The notes under the pieces are model-generated. The model was not told where the DNA came from and searched no databases. It saw only the letters and a program-made list of their open reading frames with translations. The position numbers and the translations under genes are program-made. A stretch of 64,000 nucleotides of DNA from Candidatus Poribacteria bacterium (GTDB lineage Bacteria > Poribacteria > WGA-4E > WGA-3G): assembly GCA_022827625.1 (NCBI GenBank), contig JAJEIE010000027.1:513093-577092 (forward strand). The letters run 5' to 3'. Shown here in pieces: positions 8,213-16,891 of this stretch; within the stretch, counting starts at the first letter, position 1, and each line of letters opens with the position of its first letter.

Positions 8213-9421
8213 ATGTTAAATCAACTCCTGAATTGGCGCATTGATGCCGAACGGCGTAGGAATCGGACACGTTCTGTCGTTTTATTATCTCTTATTGCCC
8301 ACATGATTGTTGTCATTGTTTACCTCTTCCTGCCAATCAACCAGCTCAGCCACGAACAAGAGGATGCGTTTGCTGTTGATCTGCTTAACGACGCAGAGGC
8401 TCCCAGAAAGCGGAGCCCAAAACCGAAACCGCCACTCACAAAAAAATTATATGATCCCAATCAGCAGCTCGCAAGGAATGCAGAGGATAGGAAAATTGAA
8501 ACGACGCGAAACAAAATAGATGAAGTCATGAAACGCAGTCCACGTGTTGTCCTTGAAGACGTTGAGGTTAACAAAGCCCCCGTAAGTGAGTTCATACCCG
8601 ACGTTATGACGGATGCCCAATTACGGGAGGCCGAAGCCTCAAATCTCAGTAGACTCATCTCGCAACCCGGGCGCACCGATGGACGTGGGGTTGTTACCGG
8701 TAGGGTTCGGGCGCGCGGCGATGGTGGAATGGGTAGATTCCGCGGCACTGGACAGGGCGGCGGCGATGGACTCCTCGGCGGTGGCGGAAAAGACGGTGCC
8801 GCTGATCGGCTCGGTATCATCGATTTCCTCAATGAACTCAATGGACCCAAGGATGTTGTTTATTGTCTTGACATCACTGCAAGCATGCAAGCAGCTGGAA
8901 TGAAAAAATTGCCACTGGCAATAGACTCACTCAAGGATTCCGTTATGATGTTAGGCAATGAGGATAACTTGAACATTGTAACATTTTCTGACACAGCGAA
9001 AGCTATGAGTGAGAAGATGCTTCCTGCGAATGCTGTGAATATAGAACGTGTTTTCAAGTATCTTGACAGGTTCACCCCAAAGAGTATTCAGAACAATCTT
9101 GACACTAATATCCTTTCTGCTATTGAAACTGCCTTAGCGTTTGAACCCACTGTTGTTGTTTTGATAACAGACGGCTTACCACAAGTAGATGAGAATAGTG
9201 TGGTAAACATTGAAACCAGCACACAGAAGATTCTTGATATTGTCCGTGAACGGAATCGCAGTAACGCTGCTATCTATGTTGTCGCCCTTGAAATTAATCT
9301 AAAACACTCGCGCGGGGCAGAACTACTTGTCTCTCTCGCTGAGGAGCACAACGGAAAGATAAAGCCAATTGATGGTGGACAATTGTTTGAATTCGCTGAA
9401 CAGGAAGGGTTGAACGATTAA
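8213..9421 (+). CDS. Membrane-anchored von Willebrand factor A domain protein
   Basis: A 402-residue protein from the ATG at 8213 (GAGAGG upstream). One membrane helix (about residues 25-47) follows a basic cytoplasmic head. A proline/lysine-rich stretch (RKRSPKPKPP, about 65-80) resembles the periplasmic linker of TonB-like proteins, and a glycine-rich segment lies at about 160-200. A vWA domain fills about 215-395, with the metal-site motif DITAS and VLITDGLP. Such proteins bind partners through a Mg2+ site outside the cell membrane. No MoxR ATPase or BatA-like partner is adjacent, so its complex is unknown. Confidence 0.8.
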   Translation: MLNQLLNWRIDAERRRNRTRSVVLLSLIAHMIVVIVYLFLPINQLSHEQEDAFAVDLLNDAEAPRKRSPKPKPPLTKKLYDPNQQLARNAEDRKIETTRNKIDEVMKRSPRVVLEDVEVNKAPVSEFIPDVMTDAQLREAEASNLSRLISQPGRTDGRGVVTGRVRARGDGGMGRFRGTGQGGGDGLLGGGGKDGAADRLGIIDFLNELNGPKDVVYCLDITASMQAAGMKKLPLAIDSLKDSVMMLGNEDNLNIVTFSDTAKAMSEKMLPANAVNIERVFKYLDRFTPKSIQNNLDTNILSAIETALAFEPTVVVLITDGLPQVDENSVVNIETSTQKILDIVRERNRSNAAIYVVALEINLKHSRGAELLVSLAEEHNGKIKPIDGGQLFEFAEQEGLND

Positions 9422-9446
9422 TTACATCTTGAAATTGGAGTAAAAT

Positions 9447-10253
9447 ATGAATCAAAAATCTGCTACGGGTCTCATTCAGCAATTTCGACTCGACGGCAAG
9501 GTGAGCCTCGTTACCGGTGCGAGTCGTGGCATTGGGCTTGCCATGGCGGAAGGACTCGCAGGTGCGGGTTCCGAACTCGTTATTGTCGGTAGGAAACTGG
9601 AAACATTAACCCCGATTGCTGAACGGATTGCTGCGGAGACCGGTAGGACCGTGCTCCCGATTCAGGCGGATGTCGGGAATCTCACGGAAATTGACGCGCT
9701 CGTTGCCCAGACTGTTGAAACTTTCGGCAGAATTGATGTGCTTGTCAACAACGCTGGGGTCAATAGACGGAGTCCGGCACTGGACTTTACCGAAGTGGAT
9801 TGGGATTTTGTCACAGATATTAATCTCAAAGGTGCTTTCTTTCTCGCAAAAGCCTGTGGCAATATTATGAAAGAACAGAAATCTGGCAAGGTCATTAATA
9901 CCTTATCGCTCACCTCAGCGATCGGGCTGCCGACAAGCGTCGCCTACACGGCAGCGAAGGGTGGGCTCCTCCAGTTAACCAAACTTCTTGCTGTCGAATG
10001 GGCGGAACACAACATTCAAGTCAACGGCATTGCCCCCGGTTTTATCCGCACTGAGATGACTGCACCCGCACGTGAAGACGCACGAAATGAATGGATCCTC
10101 AACCGGACACCTGCCTATCGGTGGGGAGAGCCTGAAGACTTGGCGGGGTTGACAATCTTCTTCGCGTCCAATGCCTCCGATTTTGTCACCGGTCAAATGG
10201 TTTTCGTGGATGGTGGATTCATGGCGGGAAGCGACTGGAGGCGGCGTTCCTAA
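9447..10253 (+). CDS. SDR-family oxidoreductase (gluconate 5-dehydrogenase-like)
   Basis: A 268-residue classical short-chain dehydrogenase, NAD(P)-dependent. The cofactor motif GASRGIG is near residue 27, NNAG near 107, and the catalytic Tyr-x-x-x-Lys is YTAAK near 170. The sequence ends with FVTGQMVFVDGGF, as usual for the family. The overall pattern (start of the fold RLDGKVSLVTG, long C-terminal PAYRWGEPEDL) is closest to sugar-acid dehydrogenases such as gluconate 5-dehydrogenase, but substrate is a guess. GGAG precedes the ATG. The next gene starts 1 base after its stop codon, so the two are probably cotranslated. Confidence 0.9.
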   Translation: MNQKSATGLIQQFRLDGKVSLVTGASRGIGLAMAEGLAGAGSELVIVGRKLETLTPIAERIAAETGRTVLPIQADVGNLTEIDALVAQTVETFGRIDVLVNNAGVNRRSPALDFTEVDWDFVTDINLKGAFFLAKACGNIMKEQKSGKVINTLSLTSAIGLPTSVAYTAAKGGLLQLTKLLAVEWAEHNIQVNGIAPGFIRTEMTAPAREDARNEWILNRTPAYRWGEPEDLAGLTIFFASNASDFVTGQMVFVDGGFMAGSDWRRRS

Positions 10254-10254
10254 G

Positions 10255-10491
10255 ATGGAAAAAGAACACAGTCTCGGACAAGGCGAAACCCAGACTTCAC
10301 TCAAAGCAATTGCGCAGGTACTGCACGAATTTCAAATTGAAGATGCTATCCTCTCCGACCACGCACCCGTTTTACGCATCCAGATCTCTGAGGCGCAATT
10401 TGCGCATGCCCTTCAAATCCGAGAAGTTTTAGTTGAACGCATAAAACCGTTCGGATACCGCTTCGTTGCACTCGATTTAGATGAATTGTAG
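10255..10491 (+). CDS. Small protein resembling the C-terminal domain of LarE
   Basis: A 78-residue protein starting at the ATG at 10255, just after the SDR stop codon. The last 50 residues (DHAPVLRIQI, then FGYRFVALDLDEL) look like the C-terminal end of LarE-type sulfur transferases, where a helix is followed by a lGFxyVtLDLeG strand. The ATP-binding N-terminal part of LarE (SGGxDS motif) is missing, and no larB/larC is nearby. It may be a free-standing version of that domain or a separate small regulator. The similarity is by eye. Confidence 0.45.
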   Translation: MEKEHSLGQGETQTSLKAIAQVLHEFQIEDAILSDHAPVLRIQISEAQFAHALQIREVLVERIKPFGYRFVALDLDEL

Positions 10492-10794
10492 GGCGAATAG
10501 TGCTTTATTTACCTTGAATTTAAGAGCCGTTTCCGCGTAGGAGCGAGGTTCCCTTGCCCGTTTTGTACGCTATTACTGTCTGCTAACCCCAACCGCTATT
10601 CGCAATCCGCTGCGAGAATATTGGCACACCCCTGCTTAACAAAAATTTGATTTTCGCGCCATGATGTAGTATAATATTAAGGCGGAATTTGCGAGTCAAC
10701 CCTTGAGAAGCCTTAGGTTTTCTACCGCTGTAATTTGGAAGGAACAATGGAGGGTTGGAGAAAATGAAAAACGGCGTAAGATATAAGGATACCG
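10492..10794. other. 303-base intergenic region with promoter
   Basis: It contains a degenerate GTAG-type repeat (GTAG at 10537-10540 followed by GAGCGAGGTT and CCCTTGCCCG) and the promoter at 10647-10675. An alternative ATG at 10764 opens a frame of only 36 codons and is not believed to be a gene. Confidence 0.5.
10647..10675 (+). promoter_or_regulatory. Sigma-70-type promoter for the prenyl synthase
   Basis: TTGATT (10647-10652), 17-base spacer, TATAAT (10670-10675), 119 bases before the ATG at 10795. Confidence 0.65.
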
Positions 10795-11859
10795 ATGCAG
10801 AAAACTGGACAGGACTCTTCACGAACACAGCACCTTGTCACGACTTATCTCAGCGATGTCAAACGCAGGGTTGATGCCTGCATCTTCGATTTCCTCCCGA
10901 CTGCCCACGAGCACCCGGATGTACATCAGTTGTACCAGATGATGTTAGACTACCCTCGCCGCGCCGCTAAGGGGTTAAGACCTGCGCTTTGTATGCTGAT
11001 CTGTGAAGCGTTCGGCGGAGATCCAGAACGTGCCGTAAACACTGCCGCCTCACTCGAGCTCCTCCAGAATTGGCTCCTGATTCACGACGACATTGAAGAC
11101 GGTTCCGAACTCCGTAGAGGTGAACCTTGCCTCCATCAGAAGCACGGAATTCCGATGGCAATCAACGTCGGGGATGCACTCCATTGCAAGATGTGGGAGC
11201 TCCTCCACCGAAATACAGAGGTCCTCGGACACGAACTCGCCTTCCGGATTCTATCGGAGTTTATACAACTCAGTAACCAAGTTGTTGAGGGACAGCACAT
11301 TGAATTGAGTTGGGTCAACGATAATCGCTGGAATCTCGACGAGGAAGACTACTTGACAATGTGTGTCCAGAAAACGGCTTGGTATACCTGTATCACGCCT
11401 TGTCGGGTCGGGGCAATTATTGGCGGCGCAAGCGAAACAGAAATAGACGGATTCGTTGAACTCGGCAAAGAAATCGGCATCGCTTTCCAGATTCAGGACG
11501 ATGTCCTTAACCTCATCGGCGATGTCGGTAGGTACGGAAAAGAAATCGCTGGCGACATCAGCGAAGGCAAGCGCACCCTCGTTCTTATCCACCTCATCAA
11601 TACCTGCACCGCTGCCGAAGCACGACAGGTCGTTGATATTATGGCACGTCCACGAGATGAAAAGTCTGAGGCGGAAGTCGAGCGTGTTCTTCAGTTAATG
11701 CAAAAATATAAATCTATTACTTACGCCCAGCAACGTTCTAAAGCCCTTTTACAGGAAGCTGCAGGACAATTTAGCCATAACTTTGCCCATCTTCCAGATG
11801 AACGTGCAAAACAATTGTTTTTATCTTTAATTCATTTTTTCGTTGAACGTGAATACTAA
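10795..11859 (+). CDS. Polyprenyl (geranylgeranyl/farnesyl) diphosphate synthase
   Basis: It condenses isopentenyl diphosphate with allylic diphosphates in the cytoplasm to make prenyl chains. It is 354 residues long. The first aspartate-rich motif is HDDIEDGS (about 100) followed by RRGEPCLH. The second is FQIQDDVLNL (about 228), a DDxxN form of the usual DDxxD, then GKEIAGDISEGKRT, which is the conserved lysine region. AAGGA lies upstream of the ATG at 10795. It has its own promoter. Chain length cannot be read reliably by eye. The DDxxN variant is known in some GGPP synthases and does not by itself imply inactivity. Confidence 0.9.
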   Translation: MQKTGQDSSRTQHLVTTYLSDVKRRVDACIFDFLPTAHEHPDVHQLYQMMLDYPRRAAKGLRPALCMLICEAFGGDPERAVNTAASLELLQNWLLIHDDIEDGSELRRGEPCLHQKHGIPMAINVGDALHCKMWELLHRNTEVLGHELAFRILSEFIQLSNQVVEGQHIELSWVNDNRWNLDEEDYLTMCVQKTAWYTCITPCRVGAIIGGASETEIDGFVELGKEIGIAFQIQDDVLNLIGDVGRYGKEIAGDISEGKRTLVLIHLINTCTAAEARQVVDIMARPRDEKSEAEVERVLQLMQKYKSITYAQQRSKALLQEAAGQFSHNFAHLPDERAKQLFLSLIHFFVEREY

Positions 11860-11876
11860 ATGGTTGTTAGTTGTCA

Positions 11877-12006
11877 GTACGGATTACTGCGTAATCCTTT
11901 CAGTGGTCAGTTAAGAGGGCTCTTGTATCAATTTGAAGCTCCGTAGAATATGCCAAGGGAAGGTAGATTGTTACGAATCAGGCTCTTAACTGATAACCGA
12001 CCACTG
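11877..12006. repeat. Small inverted-repeat element (MITE-like) with a GTAC hairpin at one end
   Basis: GTAC (11877-11880) followed by perfect arms GGATTAC/GTAATCC (11881-11887 and 11891-11897, loop TGC). Then an outer inverted repeat: CAGTGG + TCAGTTAAGAG (11901-11917) pairs with CTCTTAACTGA (11983-11993) and CCACTG (12001-12006), with a 7-base bulge. Confidence 0.65.
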
Positions 12007-12031
12007 ATAACCACCAAAAAAGGAGAGGTTA

Positions 12032-13096
12032 ATGAACGATATTTCTTCTGGAAAATTGCGTGGCATCACAAAACTCGCCGATACAAACGGTCGTTTTAAA
12101 ATGATGGCGATCGACCAGCGGGGCTCCATGGTACAAGCCCTTGCTGATGCACTCAACAAGGACAATGCCGATGTCCAATACGAAGATGTCGCCGCACTCA
12201 AAACCTTGATAACACGGGTGCTTGCCCCGAATGCCACCGCAGTTCTCACCGACCCGATTTACGGACACCCTTACTCTATCACGGAAATTCCGCGCGACGT
12301 AGCACTGTTGCTCGCTTATGAAGAATCTGGTTATGTCAGCGAAGGGGTTGCCGAGAACGAGCGTCTCTCCAATCCTATTGGAAATTGGAGTATCGCAAAG
12401 GCACAGCGCGCCGGCGCGGATGCCATTAAACTCCTCGCCTACTACCATCCCGATGCCTCACCGGAAACCCTGAAGCATCAGCAAGCCTTTGTACGCCATG
12501 TCGGAGACGAGTGTGAGAAGCACGATCTGCCGTTCTTGTTGGAATTAGTGAGCTACGCACTTGAAGGCACTGCTAAGAGCGTCGCGTTTGCAAAACTGAA
12601 ACCCGATCTTGTTATTCGGAGCGTCGAGGAATTCATTGATCCCAGTTATAAAGTCGATATTCTGAAATTAGAGTTCCCCGCCGACCTTAAATACACTGCG
12701 GATTATCAAAATTCTGATTTTTATGCTGGGGATTCGGCTTACGAACTCGCTGAAGTGAAGGAAGTCTGCCAGAAATTAGACGAGACTTCAACGCTGCCTT
12801 GGGTCATCTTAAGTGCCGGTGTCGATATTGAGGAGTTTATCGAAAACGTGCACCTCGCAACCGAGGCTGGCGCGAGCGGTTTCCTCTGCGGGAGAGCCAT
12901 CTGGAAAGACGCTGTCCAGTATTATCCTGACACCGACGCTGTCAAGCAATTCCTTGAAAACGAAGCGACGACGAACTTCAAAAATGCAAACGCTGCAGCA
13001 GAAAACGCACTGCCGTGGTTTGAGCATCGCCAGTTCGGAGGCGAACAGAATGTTCGCGTAGCCAAGCAATCCGGGACGTGGTATCAGGACTATTAA
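12032..13096 (+). CDS. Tagatose 1,6-bisphosphate aldolase-like (LacD family) protein
   Basis: A 354-residue class I aldolase of the LacD type, which splits tagatose 1,6-bisphosphate to dihydroxyacetone phosphate and glyceraldehyde 3-phosphate, or acts on related ketose phosphates. It opens with SGKLRGITKLADTNGRFKMMAIDQRGSM (family N-terminus, quoted in part), and has TAVLTDPIYG, FLLELVSYA, VDILKLEFPAD (presumed Schiff-base lysine region) and WVILSAGVD. AAGGAGAGG lies just upstream of the ATG. No galactose or tagatose kinase is adjacent, so the pathway here is unclear. Related proteins also act in sulfoquinovose and other sugar pathways. Confidence 0.85.
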   Translation: MNDISSGKLRGITKLADTNGRFKMMAIDQRGSMVQALADALNKDNADVQYEDVAALKTLITRVLAPNATAVLTDPIYGHPYSITEIPRDVALLLAYEESGYVSEGVAENERLSNPIGNWSIAKAQRAGADAIKLLAYYHPDASPETLKHQQAFVRHVGDECEKHDLPFLLELVSYALEGTAKSVAFAKLKPDLVIRSVEEFIDPSYKVDILKLEFPADLKYTADYQNSDFYAGDSAYELAEVKEVCQKLDETSTLPWVILSAGVDIEEFIENVHLATEAGASGFLCGRAIWKDAVQYYPDTDAVKQFLENEATTNFKNANAAAENALPWFEHRQFGGEQNVRVAKQSGTWYQDY

Positions 13097-13178
13097 ATTC
13101 TATCGGCGTTTACCGGTGAAAGTGCCGGCAGTTTGCAACAGCGGCGCAAGCGGAACTTGACCGAAAACGCTTAGGTTA

Positions 13179-13649
13179 CTAATCGTTAAAAAAGTGAATT
13201 TTTGAAAAGATTTTTTGGGCAATCTGGAGGGTTGTGTCCGCTGAGACCTTCCCTCCTGTTTCTGCTACCAGTATAACAACGGTATCTTGGACGAATAGGA
13301 AATTCGCACCCGCTTGCCATACCATATCGCCGAGACCGTGTTTGTTGTTCACTGGCGGTTGATAGACAGAATCACGTCCACCGGGTTTCGGGACCGTCTG
13401 TGCCGATAGCCGGAATCTACCTTCGTCCGCCGCTGTACATGCCTCGGTGTCCGACTCGAAAAACCAATAATGGATCGCTACTGCCGCTGCTGCTGTCTGA
13501 TTTAACCACCATCTATCACGCCAGCCGAATTGCGCCGAAGGGGCTTTCGGTGCTGTTGGAGAATAGATCTCTTGGGAGGATACATGGCGTGCTGCCACGT
13601 CCGCAAGGTCATCAGTTGTGAGTTGAATCTGTTCCAGCGTAAGTTTCAT
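13179..13649 (-). CDS. Hypothetical protein, apparently leaderless
   Basis: A 156-residue protein that I do not recognise. It has no signal peptide or membrane segment. The middle is rich in aromatic residues and small repeats of Ala (NQTAAAAVAIHYWFFESD), and the second half has hydrophobic strands (FLFVQDTVVILVAETGGK). There is no ribosome-binding site before its ATG; instead a promoter -10 box ends only 7 bases upstream, so the transcript probably starts at or next to the start codon. It is convergent with the aldolase gene and divergent from lptF. Confidence 0.6.
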   Translation of the reverse strand: MKLTLEQIQLTTDDLADVAARHVSSQEIYSPTAPKAPSAQFGWRDRWWLNQTAAAAVAIHYWFFESDTEACTAADEGRFRLSAQTVPKPGGRDSVYQPPVNNKHGLGDMVWQAGANFLFVQDTVVILVAETGGKVSADTTLQIAQKIFSKIHFFND

Positions 13650-13656
13650 AACGGAT

Positions 13657-13685
13657 ATAATACCATTTCAATCGCCGAATTTCAA
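13657..13685 (-). promoter_or_regulatory. Promoter giving a leaderless transcript
   Basis: On the minus strand: TTGAAA (13680-13685), 17-base spacer, TATTAT (13657-13662), then 7 bases to the ATG at 13649. The expected transcription start coincides with the start codon. Confidence 0.6.
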
Positions 13686-13838
13686 ATTAAAAACGGTGTT
13701 TATTTCCACTAACTTATAAACCTATGTTCTATTTCTTCTGGGTTTGTAACTGATTTGTAAGGAAACATCGTTAAAGTTATCGGTTTTTCTATCGAACGAC
13801 TTACAACTGACAACCAATAACTAACAACTCATAACTGT

Positions 13839-15041
13839 ATGCGCATATTATCACGATATATCCTCAAAGAATTTTTTCCGCCCTTCATAATAGCACTCAC
13901 CTGTTTCACCGTTATGCTTATCTTCAACGATCTTTTTCGGTTAACGAAGCTTTTTGTGCAAAAAGGGGTAAATCCGATCTATCTTGTTGAATTAATTTTC
14001 TATATGATGCCGGTTATGGTTGTGTTAGCACTCCCGATGGCAGTTTTGGTCGCGATCTTACTTGCACTTGGACGACTCTCTTCTGATAACGAAATAACGG
14101 CAATGAAATCGCACGGTGTGGCATTCTACCAACTGATGCTCCCCCTTTTGGGAGTCGCACTGATATTGAGTTTTATAAACTTGGCACTAATGGACTATGC
14201 CTTGCCCCAGGCGAACCTCGCTTATGCATCACTCAGGCGTGATATACAAAAACATAATCCGGCTTTCGTTCTTGAGGAAGCGACTGTTATGAAGGAATTG
14301 GAAACCGAAGGGAAGTTGTGGATGTATGAATCTACCAATGCAGAAAGCGGACGCATGCAGAACGTCAAAATCTGGGATAGCATCTGGGGTGGACGCCCAG
14401 TATTTAGCCACGCACAAGAAGCAACCCTCGCTTTTGAAGACGGTCGGGCAATGCTTACGCTTTACGACGGACTTTCTTACGAACCCGCAACAGACAATCC
14501 AGATGAGTTTCGTATAACAAAGTTTCAACAACAAAAACTTTCACTTCAGATGACCGAAGACTTGGCGCGTGGCGAATTTCAAAATCAGACCCCGCGTTCG
14601 ATGAGTGTTGCTCAACTCAAGGAATTCATCGGCACATTGCAATCCACCGTCCAAACCAGCGCAAACCCGGACTACACACGCCATAAGCTCCGTTTCGCTC
14701 AGGTCGAATATCACAAAAAGTTCTCCATTCCGTTCGCATGTTTCGCACTCGGTTTAATTGGTATTCCGTTGGGGTTGATGGTGAAACGGAGCGGCAAAAT
14801 GATCGGATTCGGGATCGGATTAGCTGTCATCGTCATCTATTACTTACTCTTACAAGCCGGACAGACGGCAGGGGTTGACGATGTTCTCTCGCCGATGTTT
14901 GCTATGTGGCTACCGAATATTGTCGTTGGGATATTCGGGATCGGGCTCAGTCTCTGGGTAATGGGTGAAGGAAAATTACGCGCGTGGCGGGATCGGGACA
15001 GAAAAGTACCTCTCGTTGTTAATAGGAACGCGGAATCTTAG
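13839..15041 (+). CDS. lptF: LptF-type permease (lipopolysaccharide export, YjgP/YjgQ family)
   Basis: A 400-residue inner-membrane half-transporter that with LptG and LptB moves lipopolysaccharide from the membrane toward the LptC-A bridge. There are three hydrophobic segments before residue about 125 (start LSRYILKEFFPPF, then the coupling region GRLSSDNEITAMKSHGV), a periplasmic beta-rich domain of about 150 residues, and three segments at the end. That is the family layout. The ribosome site is weak. The lptG-like gene follows after 47 bases. No lptB or lptC is in the window. Its presence implies an outer membrane with LPS. Confidence 0.9.
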   Translation: MRILSRYILKEFFPPFIIALTCFTVMLIFNDLFRLTKLFVQKGVNPIYLVELIFYMMPVMVVLALPMAVLVAILLALGRLSSDNEITAMKSHGVAFYQLMLPLLGVALILSFINLALMDYALPQANLAYASLRRDIQKHNPAFVLEEATVMKELETEGKLWMYESTNAESGRMQNVKIWDSIWGGRPVFSHAQEATLAFEDGRAMLTLYDGLSYEPATDNPDEFRITKFQQQKLSLQMTEDLARGEFQNQTPRSMSVAQLKEFIGTLQSTVQTSANPDYTRHKLRFAQVEYHKKFSIPFACFALGLIGIPLGLMVKRSGKMIGFGIGLAVIVIYYLLLQAGQTAGVDDVLSPMFAMWLPNIVVGIFGIGLSLWVMGEGKLRAWRDRDRKVPLVVNRNAES

Positions 15042-15088
15042 CGGCTCCATCGCGTGCCTTACGGATGCAAGACACGCAGTTGTAGCAC

Positions 15089-16204
15089 ATGCGTCCCACT
15101 GCCTCGCGATTTGCTATAAAAGCTTCAGGATGTGAACATCGTTTGAATATTTTAGACCGTTACTTGCTTCGGGAATATCTCCGCGCCTTCCTTGTTGGGC
15201 TGTGTTTCTTTATCGCGTTGGTTGTCATCGTCCGTCTGCTGGATTACGACCTCAAGAAGTTTGAGGACGACATCGACTATATAACGGCGGTCAAGATTGT
15301 TCTTTTTCGGACACCGCGTCGGATTATGGAAATGGTGCCTATCGCTGCGTTTGTCGCTGTCTTTTTTACACTCGGCAGGATGGTGAGAAACAACGAATTC
15401 ACGGCGATGAAGGCTGGCGGTGTCAGTGTCTACCGGCTTCTCGTTCCGATTCTTGTGGTAACACTCCTTATCTGTGGGCTCTTCGCACTTTTTTATGACC
15501 GAGTTGCATCACCCGCCTTCCACGAAGCGCATCTCTTGGAAAACAAAGTCCGACCGCGACGCGGCAGAAACATCGTCTTTAAAGGCAAAGACAATCGTAT
15601 CTTTTACTCGCAGCGCATCGCCTTAGATGCTCAGGAAATCAGCCACTTGACAATCTATGCGTATGATGCAGATGAGCAGCTTGAACGCGTTACCTTTGCG
15701 AAGTCAGCAACATGGACCCCTACACAGTGGGAACTCACCGATGGGTATATCCGTCACTTTGAGAAAGGCGTTGAGGTCAATTACGAAACTTTTGACACTT
15801 ATGCGATTGAACGCTATGAAGACCCCGCACGTTTTATCGGGAGCGAAAAAGACCCGAGGGCGATGACGATTAAGGAGCTCCGGGAGCAGATCGCGTATAA
15901 ACAAGAAGCGGGGCAGATCTCCCGGAAGGAGCGCGTGAAGTTATATCACAAAACGGCATATCCCTTCGCTGCCGTTGTCGTCATCATGCTTGGCGCACCA
16001 ATTGCGATCCGATTCGGGAGGGCAGGTTTTTTTGCGGGTTTAGTGATTGCCTTCTTTATCTCTTTCATCTACTGGGCACTCTCCTTTGCAACGCTTGAAG
16101 GGTTGAGTGAAAGCGGCAAACTCCATCCATTTCTCGCTTGTTGGGGCGCGAATATCCTCTATGCAATTGTCGGCAGTATCCTCATCTGGCGGACACCCAA
16201 ATAG
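15089..16204 (+). CDS. lptG: LptG-type permease (lipopolysaccharide export)
   Basis: The second YjgP/YjgQ-family permease, partner of the gene just upstream. The layout is the same: helices near the start (LDRYLLREYLRAF), the coupling region FTLGRMVRNNEFTAMKAGGVSVYRL, a periplasmic domain and three C-terminal helices (LGAPIAIRFGRAGFFAGLV). The written start gives 371 residues. A TTG at 15143 would start the protein at LNILDRYLL and give 353 residues, closer to known LptG starts; neither has a strong ribosome site, so the start is uncertain. Confidence 0.88.
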   Translation: MRPTASRFAIKASGCEHRLNILDRYLLREYLRAFLVGLCFFIALVVIVRLLDYDLKKFEDDIDYITAVKIVLFRTPRRIMEMVPIAAFVAVFFTLGRMVRNNEFTAMKAGGVSVYRLLVPILVVTLLICGLFALFYDRVASPAFHEAHLLENKVRPRRGRNIVFKGKDNRIFYSQRIALDAQEISHLTIYAYDADEQLERVTFAKSATWTPTQWELTDGYIRHFEKGVEVNYETFDTYAIERYEDPARFIGSEKDPRAMTIKELREQIAYKQEAGQISRKERVKLYHKTAYPFAAVVVIMLGAPIAIRFGRAGFFAGLVIAFFISFIYWALSFATLEGLSESGKLHPFLACWGANILYAIVGSILIWRTPK

Positions 16205-16235
16205 AACCAAACCCCTCGCTGGCACGATACAAAAC

Positions 16236-16817
16236 ATGACCTCCGCAAAAATCGGCAACTTCTTCTTCAAAATCCGTAGTTACACGCCGATTCCTTTTAT
16301 CTTCGCTCTCCTCTATTTCGCGGAACCTGCATGGTATACGGTAGCGGTAGGTGTGCCGTTTATTATTATCGGTGAATTTCTCCGAATATGGGCAGTCGGT
16401 TATGCCGGCGCATCCACTCGTGCCAGAACCCTCGGTGCCGCCCGCGACCTCGTTACAACGGGTCCTTATAGTTACGTCCGCAACCCACTCTATCTCGGCA
16501 ATTTCCTGCTTAGTTTCGGGGTTTGCCTTGTCGCAAATGTTTATTGGCTTGTTGCTGTCTTGGTTGTTGGTTATTTTTTTCAATACCTTCCAATTATTGC
16601 GCTGGAGGAGGCATATCTCTTGGAGTCCTGCGGGCAAGTCTATCAGGCATATCGAGAGCGAGTACCCCGTTTCCTTCCACGTTTCCGTCCCCACCCCGAC
16701 CCATCTCCCCACGATTTTTCTTGGACACGCGCTATTAGGAGTGAGAAGCGCACCTTGACAGCAATCGTCTGTGTCATCGGATTGATTTTCGCGCGGCAGC
16801 TTGTTAATCTGTTGTAG
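16236..16817 (+). CDS. Isoprenylcysteine carboxyl methyltransferase-like (ICMT/PEMT) membrane protein
   Basis: A 193-residue integral membrane methyltransferase-like protein. The start at 16236 (MTSAKIGNFFFK) lies after the lptG stop at 16204; the frame is open further upstream but overlaps lptG. Four or five hydrophobic segments are present. The motif GPYSYVRNPLYLGNFL and a following long helix pair, then EEAYL and YQAYRERVPRFLP, are typical of bacterial ICMT-like proteins that use S-adenosylmethionine. The bacterial substrate is usually unknown. It may be cotranscribed with lptFG. Confidence 0.8.
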   Translation: MTSAKIGNFFFKIRSYTPIPFIFALLYFAEPAWYTVAVGVPFIIIGEFLRIWAVGYAGASTRARTLGAARDLVTTGPYSYVRNPLYLGNFLLSFGVCLVANVYWLVAVLVVGYFFQYLPIIALEEAYLLESCGQVYQAYRERVPRFLPRFRPHPDPSPHDFSWTRAIRSEKRTLTAIVCVIGLIFARQLVNLL

Positions 16818-16841
16818 TTGTTTCCTACACGCGTCCTTTTC

Positions 16842-16870
16842 TTGAAAGACAGCGAAGCCTGTGGTATAAT
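16842..16870 (+). promoter_or_regulatory. Sigma-70-type promoter
   Basis: TTGAAA (16842-16847), 17-base spacer, TATAAT (16865-16870), 21 bases upstream of the ATG at 16892, which also has AGGAGG. Confidence 0.7.
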
Positions 16871-16891
16871 GACCGCGAGAAAGGAGGCAAA

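Noticed and set aside
10764..10874. 36-codon frame with an ATG near the prenyl synthase start
   Set aside because: It overlaps the synthase N-terminus in another frame and its length and content give no support.
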